A DNA stretch of 64,000 bases from Vicingus serpentipes (lineage in GTDB: Bacteria > Bacteroidota > Bacteroidia > Flavobacteriales_E > Vicingaceae), in the NCBI GenBank assembly GCA_024103385.1, contig JAGFIT010000057.1:1-64000 (forward strand). Direction: 5' to 3'. Each line of letters opens with the position of its first letter. Within the stretch, counting starts at the first letter, position 1. The position numbers and the translations under genes are program-made. Shown here one piece after another: positions 21,201 through 29,824 of this stretch. Under the pieces are notes generated by a model. The model had not been told where the DNA came from and ran no database searches. It saw only the letters and a program-made list of their open reading frames with translations.

Positions 21201-21701
21201 ACCTGACAGTTGTAAATTCAAACTCGAGTTCACTGACAAGTCTTGGTTATTACCAAAAGCTACACCCCTTGAAATACTTCCACTTTTATTTAATCCGTTT
21301 AAATAAAAAATATCCTCACTAACGGCAGTATACTCATAAGAAAAAGGATTTTTAGTACTTGCTCCTTGTTTTTCAATAGTGTTTATCTTTTTGTGTTCAA
21401 AAGATTGAGTAAAAGAAAAGGGAAACACTTTATAAATAAAAACTACTTCTTTCCCTAACAAACGATTATCTTTTATAAAAATAGTGGATGAACTATAATT
21501 AATAAGGTATTCATTTTTAGAGACTGTTGTATTTTCGTAAATTAACACTTCAGAACCTGGAACGATACTGAGGCTATCTATTAAAAGAGTATCATTGGTA
21601 ATAAATATTGATTTTTTCTTTAGATTATTGAAATCCTGAGCTTTATACTGTTGCAGTAGAATAAAAAAGACAACTGATAATATGTAAAATACTTTTCTCA
21701 A
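18240..21701 (-). CDS. Large exported beta-rich protein resembling part of SprA
   Basis: A 1,153-residue protein with signal peptide (residues 1-21, ending QYKAQ). Around residues 145-215 it has SRGVAFGNNQD, then LNLQLSGK, ASISDDNIPIQAEGNTQQL and FDKVFIQL. I recognise this as the motif series of SprA, the ~2,400-residue type IX translocon protein, so I infer a shorter SprA-related outer-membrane protein. Further on is a DLNGNGVKDLNEFEIAAFQDQ segment, and the C-terminal half alternates short amphipathic strands and ends in VQVRAFF, as barrel proteins do. It is not SprA itself, being half the length. It converges on the sprF-like gene with overlapping stops. Function unknown; a role in surface export is a guess from company and resemblance. 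Confidence 0.65.
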   Translation of the reverse strand: MRKVFYILSVVFFILLQQYKAQDFNNLKKKSIFITNDTLLIDSLSIVPGSEVLIYENTTVSKNEYLINYSSSTIFIKDNRLLGKEVVFIYKVFPFSFTQSFEHKKINTIEKQGASTKNPFSYEYTAVSEDIFYLNGLNKSGSISRGVAFGNNQDLSVNSSLNLQLSGKVSNTVSILASISDDNIPIQAEGNTQQLQEFDKVFIQLFSDQWRLTAGDFYLERPDSYFMNFNKKAQGGSFEMQFKTSKKEKAGVMKPTVSAAVSKGKFARNRITGIEGNQGPYRLKGAENELFIIVLSGTEKVYVDGKLLKRGNEFDYIIDYNTAEVTFTTNQLITKDKRIIIEFQYSDKNYARSLIHFGNEFKNEKWELNVNVYSEQDSKNQPLQQDLTDTEKLILSNVGDSLQKAIVPRVNFVSFSENLVLYKMVDTLGYDSVFVYSTNPDSARYQLGFSYVGPNKGDYTQIQSTANGKVYQWQEPVAGVPQGEYAPVVLLVTPKIKQMATLGGVYKISDGLRISWEGAVSNNDINTFSSRDSKDDVGYAFKVNSDNKIKLNATQKNPWQLNLGAGYEFVDYYFRPIEWFRTAEFNRDWNISNINFTTDQHIITAYTGIEKRRKANINYDVAILNNEKEYKGFKNSLSALYNLKGFLLDGKASYLTSEGINTTTFLRHKATLSKPISVIVLGIGEELEQSKFFFNKTDSLLANSFKYTVLQAFIHNADTTINKFMLTYRQREDELPLNNDFISTTIADDIEFSLGLLKSKNHKFRSKMTYRKLKIITPTLTAIQPEENILSRVEYVGKILKSTISTNTYYEIGSGLEVKKEFSFVEVQSSQGTHAYIGDLNGNGVKDLNEFEIAAFQDQANFIKIFTPTNDFVRTYTNQFNQGLFLRPEAAWGSKKGVKKLVSRFSNRINYRVSRKVAQKLDYYNPFIGNIADSNLVTLNLGFLNTFYFNRTGTKFGADFTFQDNRDRSLITSGIESRKMLNRILKTRWNITRVYTVNVLAANGVKRVNSQFFTNRNFNLIIHELEPKLTLQPNSKFRTSVWFNYKEKKNEELLGGEEVISKNVGVEIRYNIASKGSFRTNFNYIENQFSVTNNASLAYEMLEGLQEGVNLTWEATYQQNLSQHMQMSINYTGRKSDETPIIHTGGVQVRAFF

Positions 21702-21771
21702 AAATAATTACCTAAAAATCTTTTATTGCTTTTTTAATGATTTAACGTTACGTACAACACTTGATGTCTAA

Positions 21772-21779
21772 CAAAGATA
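21772..21779 (-). promoter_or_regulatory. Candidate -7 box for the SprA-related gene
   Basis: Read on the minus strand the site is TATCTTTG, an exact match to TAnnTTTG, about 70 bases before the start codon at 21701. I do not find a well-placed -33 TTTG, so this is tentative. Confidence 0.35.
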
Positions 21780-21965
21780 CAATTTGTTAAACAGGTACTA
21801 TTATAACTATCAAAAGAAGCATTTATTTAAGATAAACAATCATATATTTATATTATTCATTCAAAAATGAGTAATTTTCGTTTAATGAGTATTATCTTAA
21901 TATATATTAAAACAGTGTATAGCGTATTTTAACCAACTTTAATTAGGATATTCTTAGGTAATATT

Positions 21966-21973
21966 TATATTTG
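21966..21973 (+). promoter_or_regulatory. -7 box for the peptide-binding lipoprotein gene
   Basis: TATATTTG, an exact match to the Bacteroidota -7 consensus, lies 29 bases before the ATG at 22003. The -33 element is not clear (CTTTAA at 21937-21942 is slightly too far). Confidence 0.45.
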
Positions 21974-22002
21974 TATTTAGAAAAAACTTTTTTAAAAAGA
22001 AT

Positions 22003-23742
22003 ATGAAAAGATTAATTTATTTAATAATTGGCGCTGTAGTAACCTTATCAAGCTGTGGCGGTGATCAAAACGATCAAAATAAAAATTCTAATCTTGCCAA
22101 AGGTGGTGTACAATATGGTGGTGTTTTTAAAATAAATGAAACTTCAGATTTCAAGAGTTTATATCCTTTAGATGCTACAACTGTTATTGAATCAGGTATT
22201 ATTAATCAAATTTATCAAGGATTAGTAAAACTAAATCAAGAAGATTTAAGTATCCTCCCTGCCCTAGCTGAAAAATGGGAAATGAACGAAGATGCTACTT
22301 CTTTTACTTTTCACCTTAGAAAAGGTGTAATGTTCCACGATAACAAATGCTTTGACGGAGGAAAAGGGAGAGAAGTAAAAGCCACTGATTTTAAATTTAT
22401 TTTCAATAAATTGTGTGAAAGCAATCCGAATAATCAAATGTTTTGGTTGTTCAAAGATAAAGTTAAGGGAGCTAATGCTTATTATGAATCTACACAAAAT
22501 AAACAACCTTTAGAAGGTGGTGTGGAAGGAATTAAAGTAATTGATGACTACACGTTACAAATTGATTTGAACTATTCTTTTGCTGGTTTTTTGAATATTG
22601 TTAGTCATCCTGCTTGTTATCTTTACCCTAAAGAAGCTCTTGATACTTATGGAGATGACATGAGAATTAACTGTGTAGGAACAGGTCCTTTCAGACTTAA
22701 AAAAATTAAAGAATCTGAGACAGTAATTTTAGACAGAAACCCGAGTTATTGGGAAACAGATGCATATGGAAATGAACTGCCTTATTTAGACGGAATTAAA
22801 TTTTCTTTCAACAAGGAGAAAAAAGCTGAATTACTTGAGTTTAAAAAAGGAAATTTAGATATGGTTTTCCGTTTACCTGTTGAAATGATTAGTTTGGTGG
22901 TAGGAGAATTAAGAGATGCTAAAAAAGGTGGAAATGCTTCTTATGTGATGCAAGTTGTTCCTGCTCTAAGTGTTTACTACTTAGGATTTCAACATAAATT
23001 ACCTCCTTTTAACAATATAGATGTAAGAAAAGCTTTTAACTATGCTATTGACAGAAAATCAATTGTAACCTATACTTTACAAGGAGAAGGAAGACCCGCA
23101 ATGAACGGAATTATTCCTCCATTTAAAGGTTATGATAGTGAAGGTGTAAAAGGATATGAATTCTCTCCTGAAAAAGCAAAAGAGCACTTAGCAAAAGCGG
23201 GGTTCAAAAATGGAGTAGGGTTTCCTGAGGTTGCTTTACAAATTAATCCAGGTGGTGGAGATAGAAATGTTCAAATTGCAGAAGTGGTACAGAAAATGCT
23301 AAATGAAAACTTAGGAATTTCAGTAAAAATTGAACAAATGCAATTTGGTCAACACTTAGAAGCTTTGGAAACAGGAAAGTCTTTGTTCTGGAGAGCAGGA
23401 TGGATTGCTGATTACCCTGAACCAGAAAACTTCCTGAATTTATTATATGGACAAAATGTTCCAGAAGAATTATCTACTAAGTCTTTCATCAACTCAATGA
23501 GATATCAAAGTGCTGAATTTGATTCTGTATTTAACTTAGCTCTTAGAGAAGTTGATCAAGCAAAACGTTATGAATTATTCAGGCAAGCAGACCAAATACA
23601 GGTAAACGATGCCGCAATTATGCCTATACTTTATGATGAGAATACTAGATTATTACAAGTTTATGTGAAAAATTTCCCATCTAATGCTATGGAGTATCGA
23701 GATTTAACAAGAGTCTATTTCGATCACGAAGACGATAAATAA
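22003..23742 (+). CDS. ABC-transporter peptide-binding lipoprotein (family 5, OppA/DppA-like)
   Basis: A 579-residue extracytoplasmic solute-binding protein. The lipobox LSSC puts the lipidated Cys at residue 18. The family 5 core is complete: the GGVFKINETSDFKSLYP start, the LPALAEKW and FHLRKGVMFHD strand-turn segments around residues 85-110, and NNIDVRKAFNYAIDRKSIV at about residues 338-356. These proteins bind peptides (some bind nickel or haem) and deliver them to an inner-membrane permease. No permease or ATPase gene is adjacent, so the transporter must be encoded elsewhere. A strong terminator follows, so it is a single-gene unit. Confidence 0.9.
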   Translation: MKRLIYLIIGAVVTLSSCGGDQNDQNKNSNLAKGGVQYGGVFKINETSDFKSLYPLDATTVIESGIINQIYQGLVKLNQEDLSILPALAEKWEMNEDATSFTFHLRKGVMFHDNKCFDGGKGREVKATDFKFIFNKLCESNPNNQMFWLFKDKVKGANAYYESTQNKQPLEGGVEGIKVIDDYTLQIDLNYSFAGFLNIVSHPACYLYPKEALDTYGDDMRINCVGTGPFRLKKIKESETVILDRNPSYWETDAYGNELPYLDGIKFSFNKEKKAELLEFKKGNLDMVFRLPVEMISLVVGELRDAKKGGNASYVMQVVPALSVYYLGFQHKLPPFNNIDVRKAFNYAIDRKSIVTYTLQGEGRPAMNGIIPPFKGYDSEGVKGYEFSPEKAKEHLAKAGFKNGVGFPEVALQINPGGGDRNVQIAEVVQKMLNENLGISVKIEQMQFGQHLEALETGKSLFWRAGWIADYPEPENFLNLLYGQNVPEELSTKSFINSMRYQSAEFDSVFNLALREVDQAKRYELFRQADQIQVNDAAIMPILYDENTRLLQVYVKNFPSNAMEYRDLTRVYFDHEDDK

Positions 23743-23761
23743 AAAAGAATTCAATCAATAC

Positions 23762-23798
23762 AAAAAAGCATCCTTATTTTATTTGGATGCTTTTTTTT
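23762..23798 (+). terminator. Rho-independent terminator
   Basis: A 12-base perfect stem (23762-23773 with 23785-23796), 11-base loop and T run end the peptide-binding lipoprotein transcript. Confidence 0.9.
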
Positions 23799-23820
23799 GA
23801 AAAAAAATCTCTATGCATTA

Positions 23821-24801
23821 ATGAGCACTTACGAGACAAGAATAAAAAACTCCTTGTTTTATGAGACGATAAAGAAATATCTTTTCTTTTTTCTCTTAAC
23901 TAGTTTTATAATCTCTTTTTATGCTCCCTCTAATGCTCAATTATTAGCCATTAATAAACCTTTATTTAGTGATGACCCTTTTTTCAACACCCTTTTTATT
24001 AAAGAAAATAAAATAAAATCCATCAAAGGTTCAAGATCATCAAAAAAGATACAAGATATTATTAGAAGTAAAGGTCTTGATTTTTATTATGAATTTGATA
24101 ATAAAGGCAACCTATCCAAACAAATTGCTACTTTCATAATAGGCAAGGTAGGTAAAGACACTAATATTATTACCTATGAATATAATGATAATAACCATTT
24201 AATATTACAACGAAAAAGCGACAACTATGGATTCTACTCACATAGCTATCAATTGGATTCATTGAATCGTATTATAAAACAAACCTATAACAGAGAAGAA
24301 AACACTTATGCTTGCAAAGGATCTTTTATGCTCTGTCAACGTTACCCAATAGCTAGTGATAGCTTTTCTTATCAGCAAATTGACAGCTCTCAAATCAAAA
24401 AAATATTTTATAACAATTACGGAAAACCTTATAAACAACAAATTAATTATTATGATGAGTTTGGTTACCTAACAGAAGAATATACCAAATTTATAATTGG
24501 CAATAAAAAATCAAAAAAAACATTTGAGTATGATGAAAATGGCAGATTAACTAATGAACATTATACTTCTTACCTCTCACAAGAAAAAAAAATAACGCAA
24601 ACATTTGAGTATGATAATTTAGGGAATGTTTTATCCATTAAAATATTTCATGACGATAAACACATTACCACCAAGCAGTTTATTTATGATCAAAAAACAA
24701 TGTTACTCACAGCACAATTAATACAGGATATCCCCACCGAGTTTATTCAAATAGTACAATACCAGTACACTTTTTTTGACAACATAAATAGCGTACACTA
24801 A
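23821..24801 (+). CDS. Exported protein with YD-like strand repeats, unknown function
   Basis: A protein of about 326 residues. The frame opens at TTG 23797, but that codon lies in the T run of the terminator, so the ATG at 23821 is taken. A signal peptide follows a polar N-region, with the hydrophobic stretch at about residues 22-34 and the end PSNAQ. The mature part has repeated Y-x-Y-D/N-x-x-G/N-x-L units (YEFDNKGNLS, YEYNDNNHLI, YDEFGYLTEEY, FEYDENGRLT, FEYDNLGNVL, FIYDQKTML). These resemble the YD/RHS-type strands seen in many exported Bacteroidota proteins. There is no toxin domain and no type IX tail. Function unknown. Confidence 0.65.
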   Translation: MSTYETRIKNSLFYETIKKYLFFFLLTSFIISFYAPSNAQLLAINKPLFSDDPFFNTLFIKENKIKSIKGSRSSKKIQDIIRSKGLDFYYEFDNKGNLSKQIATFIIGKVGKDTNIITYEYNDNNHLILQRKSDNYGFYSHSYQLDSLNRIIKQTYNREENTYACKGSFMLCQRYPIASDSFSYQQIDSSQIKKIFYNNYGKPYKQQINYYDEFGYLTEEYTKFIIGNKKSKKTFEYDENGRLTNEHYTSYLSQEKKITQTFEYDNLGNVLSIKIFHDDKHITTKQFIYDQKTMLLTAQLIQDIPTEFIQIVQYQYTFFDNINSVH

Positions 24802-24806
24802 AATTA

Positions 24807-25328
24807 TTAAGAAGCATAATAAGGAGAAATCATTAGGTAAACAACTACTCCTGAAACAGCCACATATAACCATAAAGGAAAAGTAATTCTAGCTATTTTT
24901 CGGTGTCGTTCAAATTGAACTGTTAGTGCTCTAACATAAGTAATTAGCACCAAAGGAATGATTACTACAGAGAGTACAATGTGAGAAATTAGTATAAAAT
25001 AGTATAATCCTTTCATATAACCTTCACCTCCATAAGGGGTAGGATTTGAAGTCATATGGTAAGCAATATACATTATTAAAAAAAGGATAGAGCATAACAA
25101 GCTGGTTTTCATTAAACGTTCATGTAGTGTTCTATTGCCTTTCTTAATAGCAAAAACAGCAATAACTAATAAAACAGCCGTTAGACCATTTATTGATGCA
25201 TAAATGGGAGGCAAAAAGCTCAACGATTGAACATTAGGAATTCTTACTCTAAAAAGTACGGCTACTGCTACGGGTAATAAAATAGAAATAATAGTAATTA
25301 AAAATTTATACTGACGAGGGGATGTCAT
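24807..25328 (-). CDS. DUF420 membrane protein (cytochrome oxidase-associated)
   Basis: A 173-residue inner-membrane protein with five hydrophobic segments (about residues 8-26, 41-60, 77-93, 107-128 and 148-168). The family is DUF420, whose Bacillus member CtaM is needed for maturation of a haem-copper oxidase. The conserved LHERLMKTSL segment and the AYHMTSNPTPYGGEG loop contain the family's likely metal or haem-contacting His residues. Its ATG overlaps the stop of the haem O synthase gene (ATGA, 25325-25328), which shows translational coupling and supports a shared role in cytochrome oxidase assembly. The oxidase subunits are not in this window. Confidence 0.85.
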   Translation of the reverse strand: MTSPRQYKFLITIISILLPVAVAVLFRVRIPNVQSLSFLPPIYASINGLTAVLLVIAVFAIKKGNRTLHERLMKTSLLCSILFLIMYIAYHMTSNPTPYGGEGYMKGLYYFILISHIVLSVVIIPLVLITYVRALTVQFERHRKIARITFPLWLYVAVSGVVVYLMISPYYAS

Positions 25329-26227
25329 GAAAAAGAAATCAATTTATCAATCAGTAAGATAGCCAAAGAGCCTATTAAATACAAATAAGACATTAGCATA
25401 ATTCGTAGTGCAAATTTATCATCGTTCGTTTGTACCAATTTAATAGCAGGATATACCATTAAAGCAGAGAAAAAGAGCAGCCCTACTGTTGTTATTCGAG
25501 TAGCAATAGCAAAAAATTCAGGGATAAAACTAGTAAATAATAAAGCTAATGAGCTCAACCCTAAAATAAACGAAGACACTTTGTTTTTTCTATTGAACGG
25601 CAACATTTTAAATCCTGCCTTTTGATAATCACCATTTAAGCGCCAAGCTATTGCCCAAAAATGAGGAAATTGCCAAACAAACTGTATAAAAAATAAAATT
25701 CCAGCACCTAAACTAAAACTTCCTGTAGCAGCTACCCACCCTAACATTGGAGGAATTGCACCTGGAAAAGCTCCAACAAAAACTGAAAAGGGAGTAATTC
25801 TTTTTAATGGGGTATAAATTGCCGCATACATAAAAATAGCAAGTGCTCCCAAAACTCCACTTAAAGGATTCAAAAACAACCATAAAATTGAAACTCCCAA
25901 CAAGCCAATAATAGAAGCTACCCAGGTTGTTTCTGTAAGACTTAATTTATTAGAAGGTAAAGGACGGTTCTTTGTCCTGTCCATTAACTTATCATAATTT
26001 TTTTCTATGATTTGATTAAACGCATTTGATGCTCCTGTTACCAAAAAGCCTCCAATAATTAGAAAAAATAATTCTCCAACATTGTAAGTAGCTGCCCCAA
26101 TAAAATAACCAAAAACTGCAGAAATAACTACAAAGGAAGTCAACCTTAACTTAAACAACTGCGCATAACACTTTAGCTTTTCGCTAAAATTAACAACAGA
26201 TATTTCACTTGCTTTTGCTACAGACAT
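25325..26227 (-). CDS. ctaB: Protohaem IX farnesyltransferase (haem O synthase)
   Basis: A 300-residue inner-membrane prenyltransferase that adds a farnesyl group to protohaem to make haem O for haem-copper oxidases. The UbiA-type Asp-rich loop is present as NQIIEKNYDKLMDRTKNRPLP (about residues 71-91); Glu stands at the first acidic site, which I recall as usual in Bacteroidota members. The second loop contains NGDYQKAGFKMLP. Eight to nine hydrophobic segments cover the rest. The gene is divergent from secA and followed by DUF420 with a 4-base overlap. In many relatives further cox genes follow; here they do not. Confidence 0.93.
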   Translation of the reverse strand: MSVAKASEISVVNFSEKLKCYAQLFKLRLTSFVVISAVFGYFIGAATYNVGELFFLIIGGFLVTGASNAFNQIIEKNYDKLMDRTKNRPLPSNKLSLTETTWVASIIGLLGVSILWLFLNPLSGVLGALAIFMYAAIYTPLKRITPFSVFVGAFPGAIPPMLGWVAATGSFSLGAGILFFIQFVWQFPHFWAIAWRLNGDYQKAGFKMLPFNRKNKVSSFILGLSSLALLFTSFIPEFFAIATRITTVGLLFFSALMVYPAIKLVQTNDDKFALRIMLMSYLYLIGSLAILLIDKLISFS

Positions 26228-26252
26228 GAATATGTTTTATGACATATTCCAG

Positions 26253-26260
26253 CAAATATA
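26253..26260 (-). promoter_or_regulatory. Candidate -7 box for ctaB
   Basis: On the minus strand the site reads TATATTTG, an exact TAnnTTTG match 25 bases before the ctaB start. No -33 TTTG is found at the expected distance. Confidence 0.35.
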
Positions 26261-26367
26261 AATAATCGACACTACATTTTAAAATTTGCACGAGTAACAT
26301 CCTATATTTTTTAATCATTATCCTTGAATTTTTTATTTATTGAGCCCCTACATACATATTAAATAGC

Positions 26368-26375
26368 TAAATTTG
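26368..26375 (+). promoter_or_regulatory. Candidate -7 box for secA
   Basis: TAAATTTG matches the Bacteroidota -7 consensus and lies 78 bases before the secA ATG. No well-spaced -33 element is seen. Confidence 0.4.
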
Positions 26376-26453
26376 GCGGTTGTTAAGTCAATTTGACAGA
26401 AATACGCTATTGGTTACATTTTTGACTAAAGCGAGTAACTCAATTATATAAGC

Positions 26454-29400
26454 ATGTCAGTAGAAGGATTATTAGGTAAAGTTTTAAAAACATTTTTAGG
26501 CAATAAAACAGATAGAGATTATAAAGAATTGTCTCCAATTATTGATAATGTCGCTGAAGTATACACAACATTATCGGCATTAAGCAATGATGAATTAAGA
26601 GCAAAAACCAACGAATTTAAAAAGCAAATAGCCGATAAAACAAAAACCAATAATGATGAAGTTATTGCTCTCAAAGAAAAAATAGAAACAAGTACTAGCT
26701 TATCCATAGGTGAGAAAGAGAACATTTATAACCAAATTGATGCATTAGAAAAAGATACACTTAACCTCATAGAGGAAGTCCTTAATGAAATACAGCCTAA
26801 GGCCTTTGCTGTTATTAAAGAAACTGCTAGAAGATTTACAGAAAATGAAACTATTGAGGTAACTGCTACCCAAATGGACAAAGACATCGCTGCAGAAAGA
26901 GAAAGTGTTGTAATTAATGGAGAAAAAGCAATCTATTCGAATAAATGGTTAGCAGCGGGTAGTGAAGTATCTTGGGAAATGATACATTATGATGTTCAAC
27001 TGATAGGTGGTTCTGTGCTTCATCAAGGGAAAGTAGCAGAAATGATGACCGGTGAAGGGAAAACCCTAGTAGCTACTTTACCTGTTTACCTTAATGCTTT
27101 AGCAGGAAGAGGTGTTCATTTGGTAACTGTGAATGATTACCTAGCAAAAAGAGATTCTGAATGGATGGCTCCAATATTCGAATTTCATGGACTAACTGTT
27201 GATTGCATCGATAAACATCAGCCTAATTCTCCCGAAAGAAGAGCAGCTTATCTAGCAGATATTACTTATGGAACTAACAATGAGTTTGGATTTGATTACT
27301 TGAGGGATAACATGGCTAGGTCTCCTGAAGATTTAGTGCAACGTAAACACCATTATGCCATTGTTGATGAGGTGGACTCTGTATTAATTGATGATGCTCG
27401 AACGCCTTTAATTATTTCTGGACCCACTCCTAAAGGAGACATCCACGAGTTCCACGAATTAAAACCACGAGTAGAAAAATTGTTTGCTGCACAAAAAAAA
27501 TATGTAACTACTGCCTTAACGGACGCTAAGAAAATGTTGTCTCCAATTATTGATGGTGAAAAAATTGACAAAGAAACCCAAGAAAAAGGCGGGTTAGCTT
27601 TATTAAGGTCGCATAGAGGTTTACCCAAAAATAAAGCGCATATTAAATTCTTAAGTGAACAGGGGATTAAAGCCGTTCTTCAAAAAACCGAGAACTATTA
27701 TATGCAAGACCAAAATAAAGAAATGCCAAAGGCAGATGAAGAGCTTTATTTTGTGATTGATGAAAAAACAAACTCTGTTGAGCTAACTGATAAAGGAGTA
27801 GATTTAATTACTGGATCTGGAGATGATCCTAACTTTTTTGTGATGCCTGATATTGGTAATGAAGTTGCCGAAATAGAAAAATCAACACTTTCTGAAAAAG
27901 AAAAATTAATCCAAAAAGAAAAAATGATTCAGAATTATTCTGTAAAAGCAGAAAGAATTCACACCATCAATCAATTACTAAAGGCCTATACCATGTTTGA
28001 AAAAGATGTGGAATATGTCGTTATGGACAACAAAGTTAAAATTGTTGATGAACAAACAGGTCGTATCATGGATGGCCGAAGATATTCTGATGGGCTTCAC
28101 CAAGCCATTGAAGCAAAAGAAAATGTTACTGTTGAAGCCGCTACTCAAACTTATGCTACAGTAACCTTGCAAAATTACTTTAGGATGTACCATAAGTTAG
28201 CTGGTATGACTGGTACGGCAGAAACAGAATCCCAAGAACTATGGGACATCTACAAATTAGATGTGGTGATTATTCCTACTAATAAACCTATACAAAGAGA
28301 TGACCGTGAAGATTTAGTTTATAAAACTACTCGTGAAAAATACACTGCTGTAATTGATGAAATTGTAAAATTAGTAGGCGAAAATAGACCTGTTTTAGTA
28401 GGTACAACTTCTGTTGAAATTTCAGAGCTACTGAGTAGAATGTTGAAAATGAAAGGTATTCAACACAATGTATTGAATGCAAAATTACACCAACGAGAAG
28501 CTGAAATTGTAGCTGGTGCTGGTAATCCAGGAGCCGTTACTATTGCAACTAACATGGCAGGTAGAGGTACAGATATAAAGCTTAAGAAGGGTGTAAAAGA
28601 AGCAGGTGGACTAGCGATTATTGGTACTGAAAGACATGACTCAAGGCGTGTTGATAGACAATTAAGAGGACGTGCTGGTCGTCAAGGAGACCCGGGTTCA
28701 TCTCAATTTTTTGTATCTCTAGAAGACAATTTAATGCGATTGTTCAATTCGGAAAGAATAATCAAATTAATGGATAGAATGGGATTAGAAGAAGGTGAAG
28801 TCATCCAACATTCCATGGTTACTAAATCTATTGAACGTGCACAGAAAAAAGTGGAAGAAAATAACTTTGGGGTAAGAAAAAGATTATTAGAGTATGATGA
28901 TATCATGAACTCGCAAAGAGAAGTAGTATACACCAAAAGAAGAAATGCGCTATTTGGTGAAAGGATGGGTGTAGAAGTTTCTAATATGATTTATGATATC
29001 TGTGAATCGTTAGTAGAAGAATACCAAGGTTATGGTGATTTTGATGGGTTTAAATTGGAGCTAATTCGTTTACTCTCTATAGAAAGTCCGGTTAATGAAA
29101 AAGCATTTTTAGAAGGAAATTCCATTCAATTAATTGAAGATTTACACGAAAAAGCTGTACAACATTACACTGAAAAATCTCAATTAATGAGTCAAATAGC
29201 TTACCCTGTAATTAAAGATGTTTATGAAAATCAGGGCGCTCAATATGAAAATATCTTGGTTCCAATTACTGATGGAATTAAAACTATAAACGTATCTACC
29301 CCTCTGGAAAAAACTTATCAAACAGAAGGCAAAGAATTGGTTAAATCCGTAGAGAAAAATGTTATTTTGGCCATGATTGATGAAGACTGGAAAGAGCACT

Positions 29401-29807
29401 TAAGAGAGATGGATGAATTGAAACAATCTGTACAAAATGCGGTGCACGAACAAAAAGACCCGTTACTGATTTATAAATTTGAAGCGTTTAAATTATTTAA
29501 TGGTGTATTATTAAAAATAAATAAAGAGGCTGGTAGCTTTTTAATGAAATGTGGTTTACCTCAACAACAAAATGGAACAATAGCAACCCAACAAGAACAA
29601 GTTCGACAAAGAGCAGACATGAGTCAATTGCAAACAAGTAGACCAGAAACATTAAGAGCTCAACAAGCTATTGGAGAAAATGGCAACGCAGCTCCTCCCC
29701 CACAAAAAACACAGCCTGTACGAGTAGAGAAAAAAGTAGGAAGAAACGAAATGTGCCCTTGTGGAAGTGGAAAAAAATATAAACAATGCCACGGAAAATT
29801 GAGTTAA
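26454..29807 (+). CDS. secA: Preprotein translocase ATPase SecA
   Basis: A 1,117-residue motor that drives unfolded proteins through SecYEG. It is longer than the ~900-residue E. coli protein, as is usual in Bacteroidota, because of inserts in the N-terminal region and nucleotide-binding domain 1 (for example the charged stretch at residues 55-115). Visible motifs are Walker A GEGKT (200-204), DEVD (305-308), the SecA signature [12 protein letters not shown], and the [20 protein letters not shown] helicase motif. The C-terminal zinc-binding SEC-C motif has Cys 1101, 1103, 1112 and His 1113. It is divergent from ctaB. Type IX cargo such as the adhesin here depends on this Sec step first. Confidence 0.97.
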   Translation: MSVEGLLGKVLKTFLGNKTDRDYKELSPIIDNVAEVYTTLSALSNDELRAKTNEFKKQIADKTKTNNDEVIALKEKIETSTSLSIGEKENIYNQIDALEKDTLNLIEEVLNEIQPKAFAVIKETARRFTENETIEVTATQMDKDIAAERESVVINGEKAIYSNKWLAAGSEVSWEMIHYDVQLIGGSVLHQGKVAEMMTGEGKTLVATLPVYLNALAGRGVHLVTVNDYLAKRDSEWMAPIFEFHGLTVDCIDKHQPNSPERRAAYLADITYGTNNEFGFDYLRDNMARSPEDLVQRKHHYAIVDEVDSVLIDDARTPLIISGPTPKGDIHEFHELKPRVEKLFAAQKKYVTTALTDAKKMLSPIIDGEKIDKETQEKGGLALLRSHRGLPKNKAHIKFLSEQGIKAVLQKTENYYMQDQNKEMPKADEELYFVIDEKTNSVELTDKGVDLITGSGDDPNFFVMPDIGNEVAEIEKSTLSEKEKLIQKEKMIQNYSVKAERIHTINQLLKAYTMFEKDVEYVVMDNKVKIVDEQTGRIMDGRRYSDGLHQAIEAKENVTVEAATQTYATVTLQNYFRMYHKLAGMTGTAETESQELWDIYKLDVVIIPTNKPIQRDDREDLVYKTTREKYTAVIDEIVKLVGENRPVLVGTTSVEISELLSRMLKMKGIQHNVLNAKLHQREAEIVAGAGNPGAVTIATNMAGRGTDIKLKKGVKEAGGLAIIGTERHDSRRVDRQLRGRAGRQGDPGSSQFFVSLEDNLMRLFNSERIIKLMDRMGLEEGEVIQHSMVTKSIERAQKKVEENNFGVRKRLLEYDDIMNSQREVVYTKRRNALFGERMGVEVSNMIYDICESLVEEYQGYGDFDGFKLELIRLLSIESPVNEKAFLEGNSIQLIEDLHEKAVQHYTEKSQLMSQIAYPVIKDVYENQGAQYENILVPITDGIKTINVSTPLEKTYQTEGKELVKSVEKNVILAMIDEDWKEHLREMDELKQSVQNAVHEQKDPLLIYKFEAFKLFNGVLLKINKEAGSFLMKCGLPQQQNGTIATQQEQVRQRADMSQLQTSRPETLRAQQAIGENGNAAPPPQKTQPVRVEKKVGRNEMCPCGSGKKYKQCHGKLS

Positions 29808-29824
29808 TTTAACCCTAAAATTTT

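Larger units (their letters stand above)
21702..22002. other. 301-base divergent intergenic region
   Basis: It lies between the SprA-related gene (minus) and the peptide-binding lipoprotein gene (plus). It is very AT-rich. It holds a good -7 box for the right-hand gene (21966-21973) and a candidate for the left-hand gene (21772-21779). No open frame, RNA or strong hairpin was seen. Confidence 0.6.
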
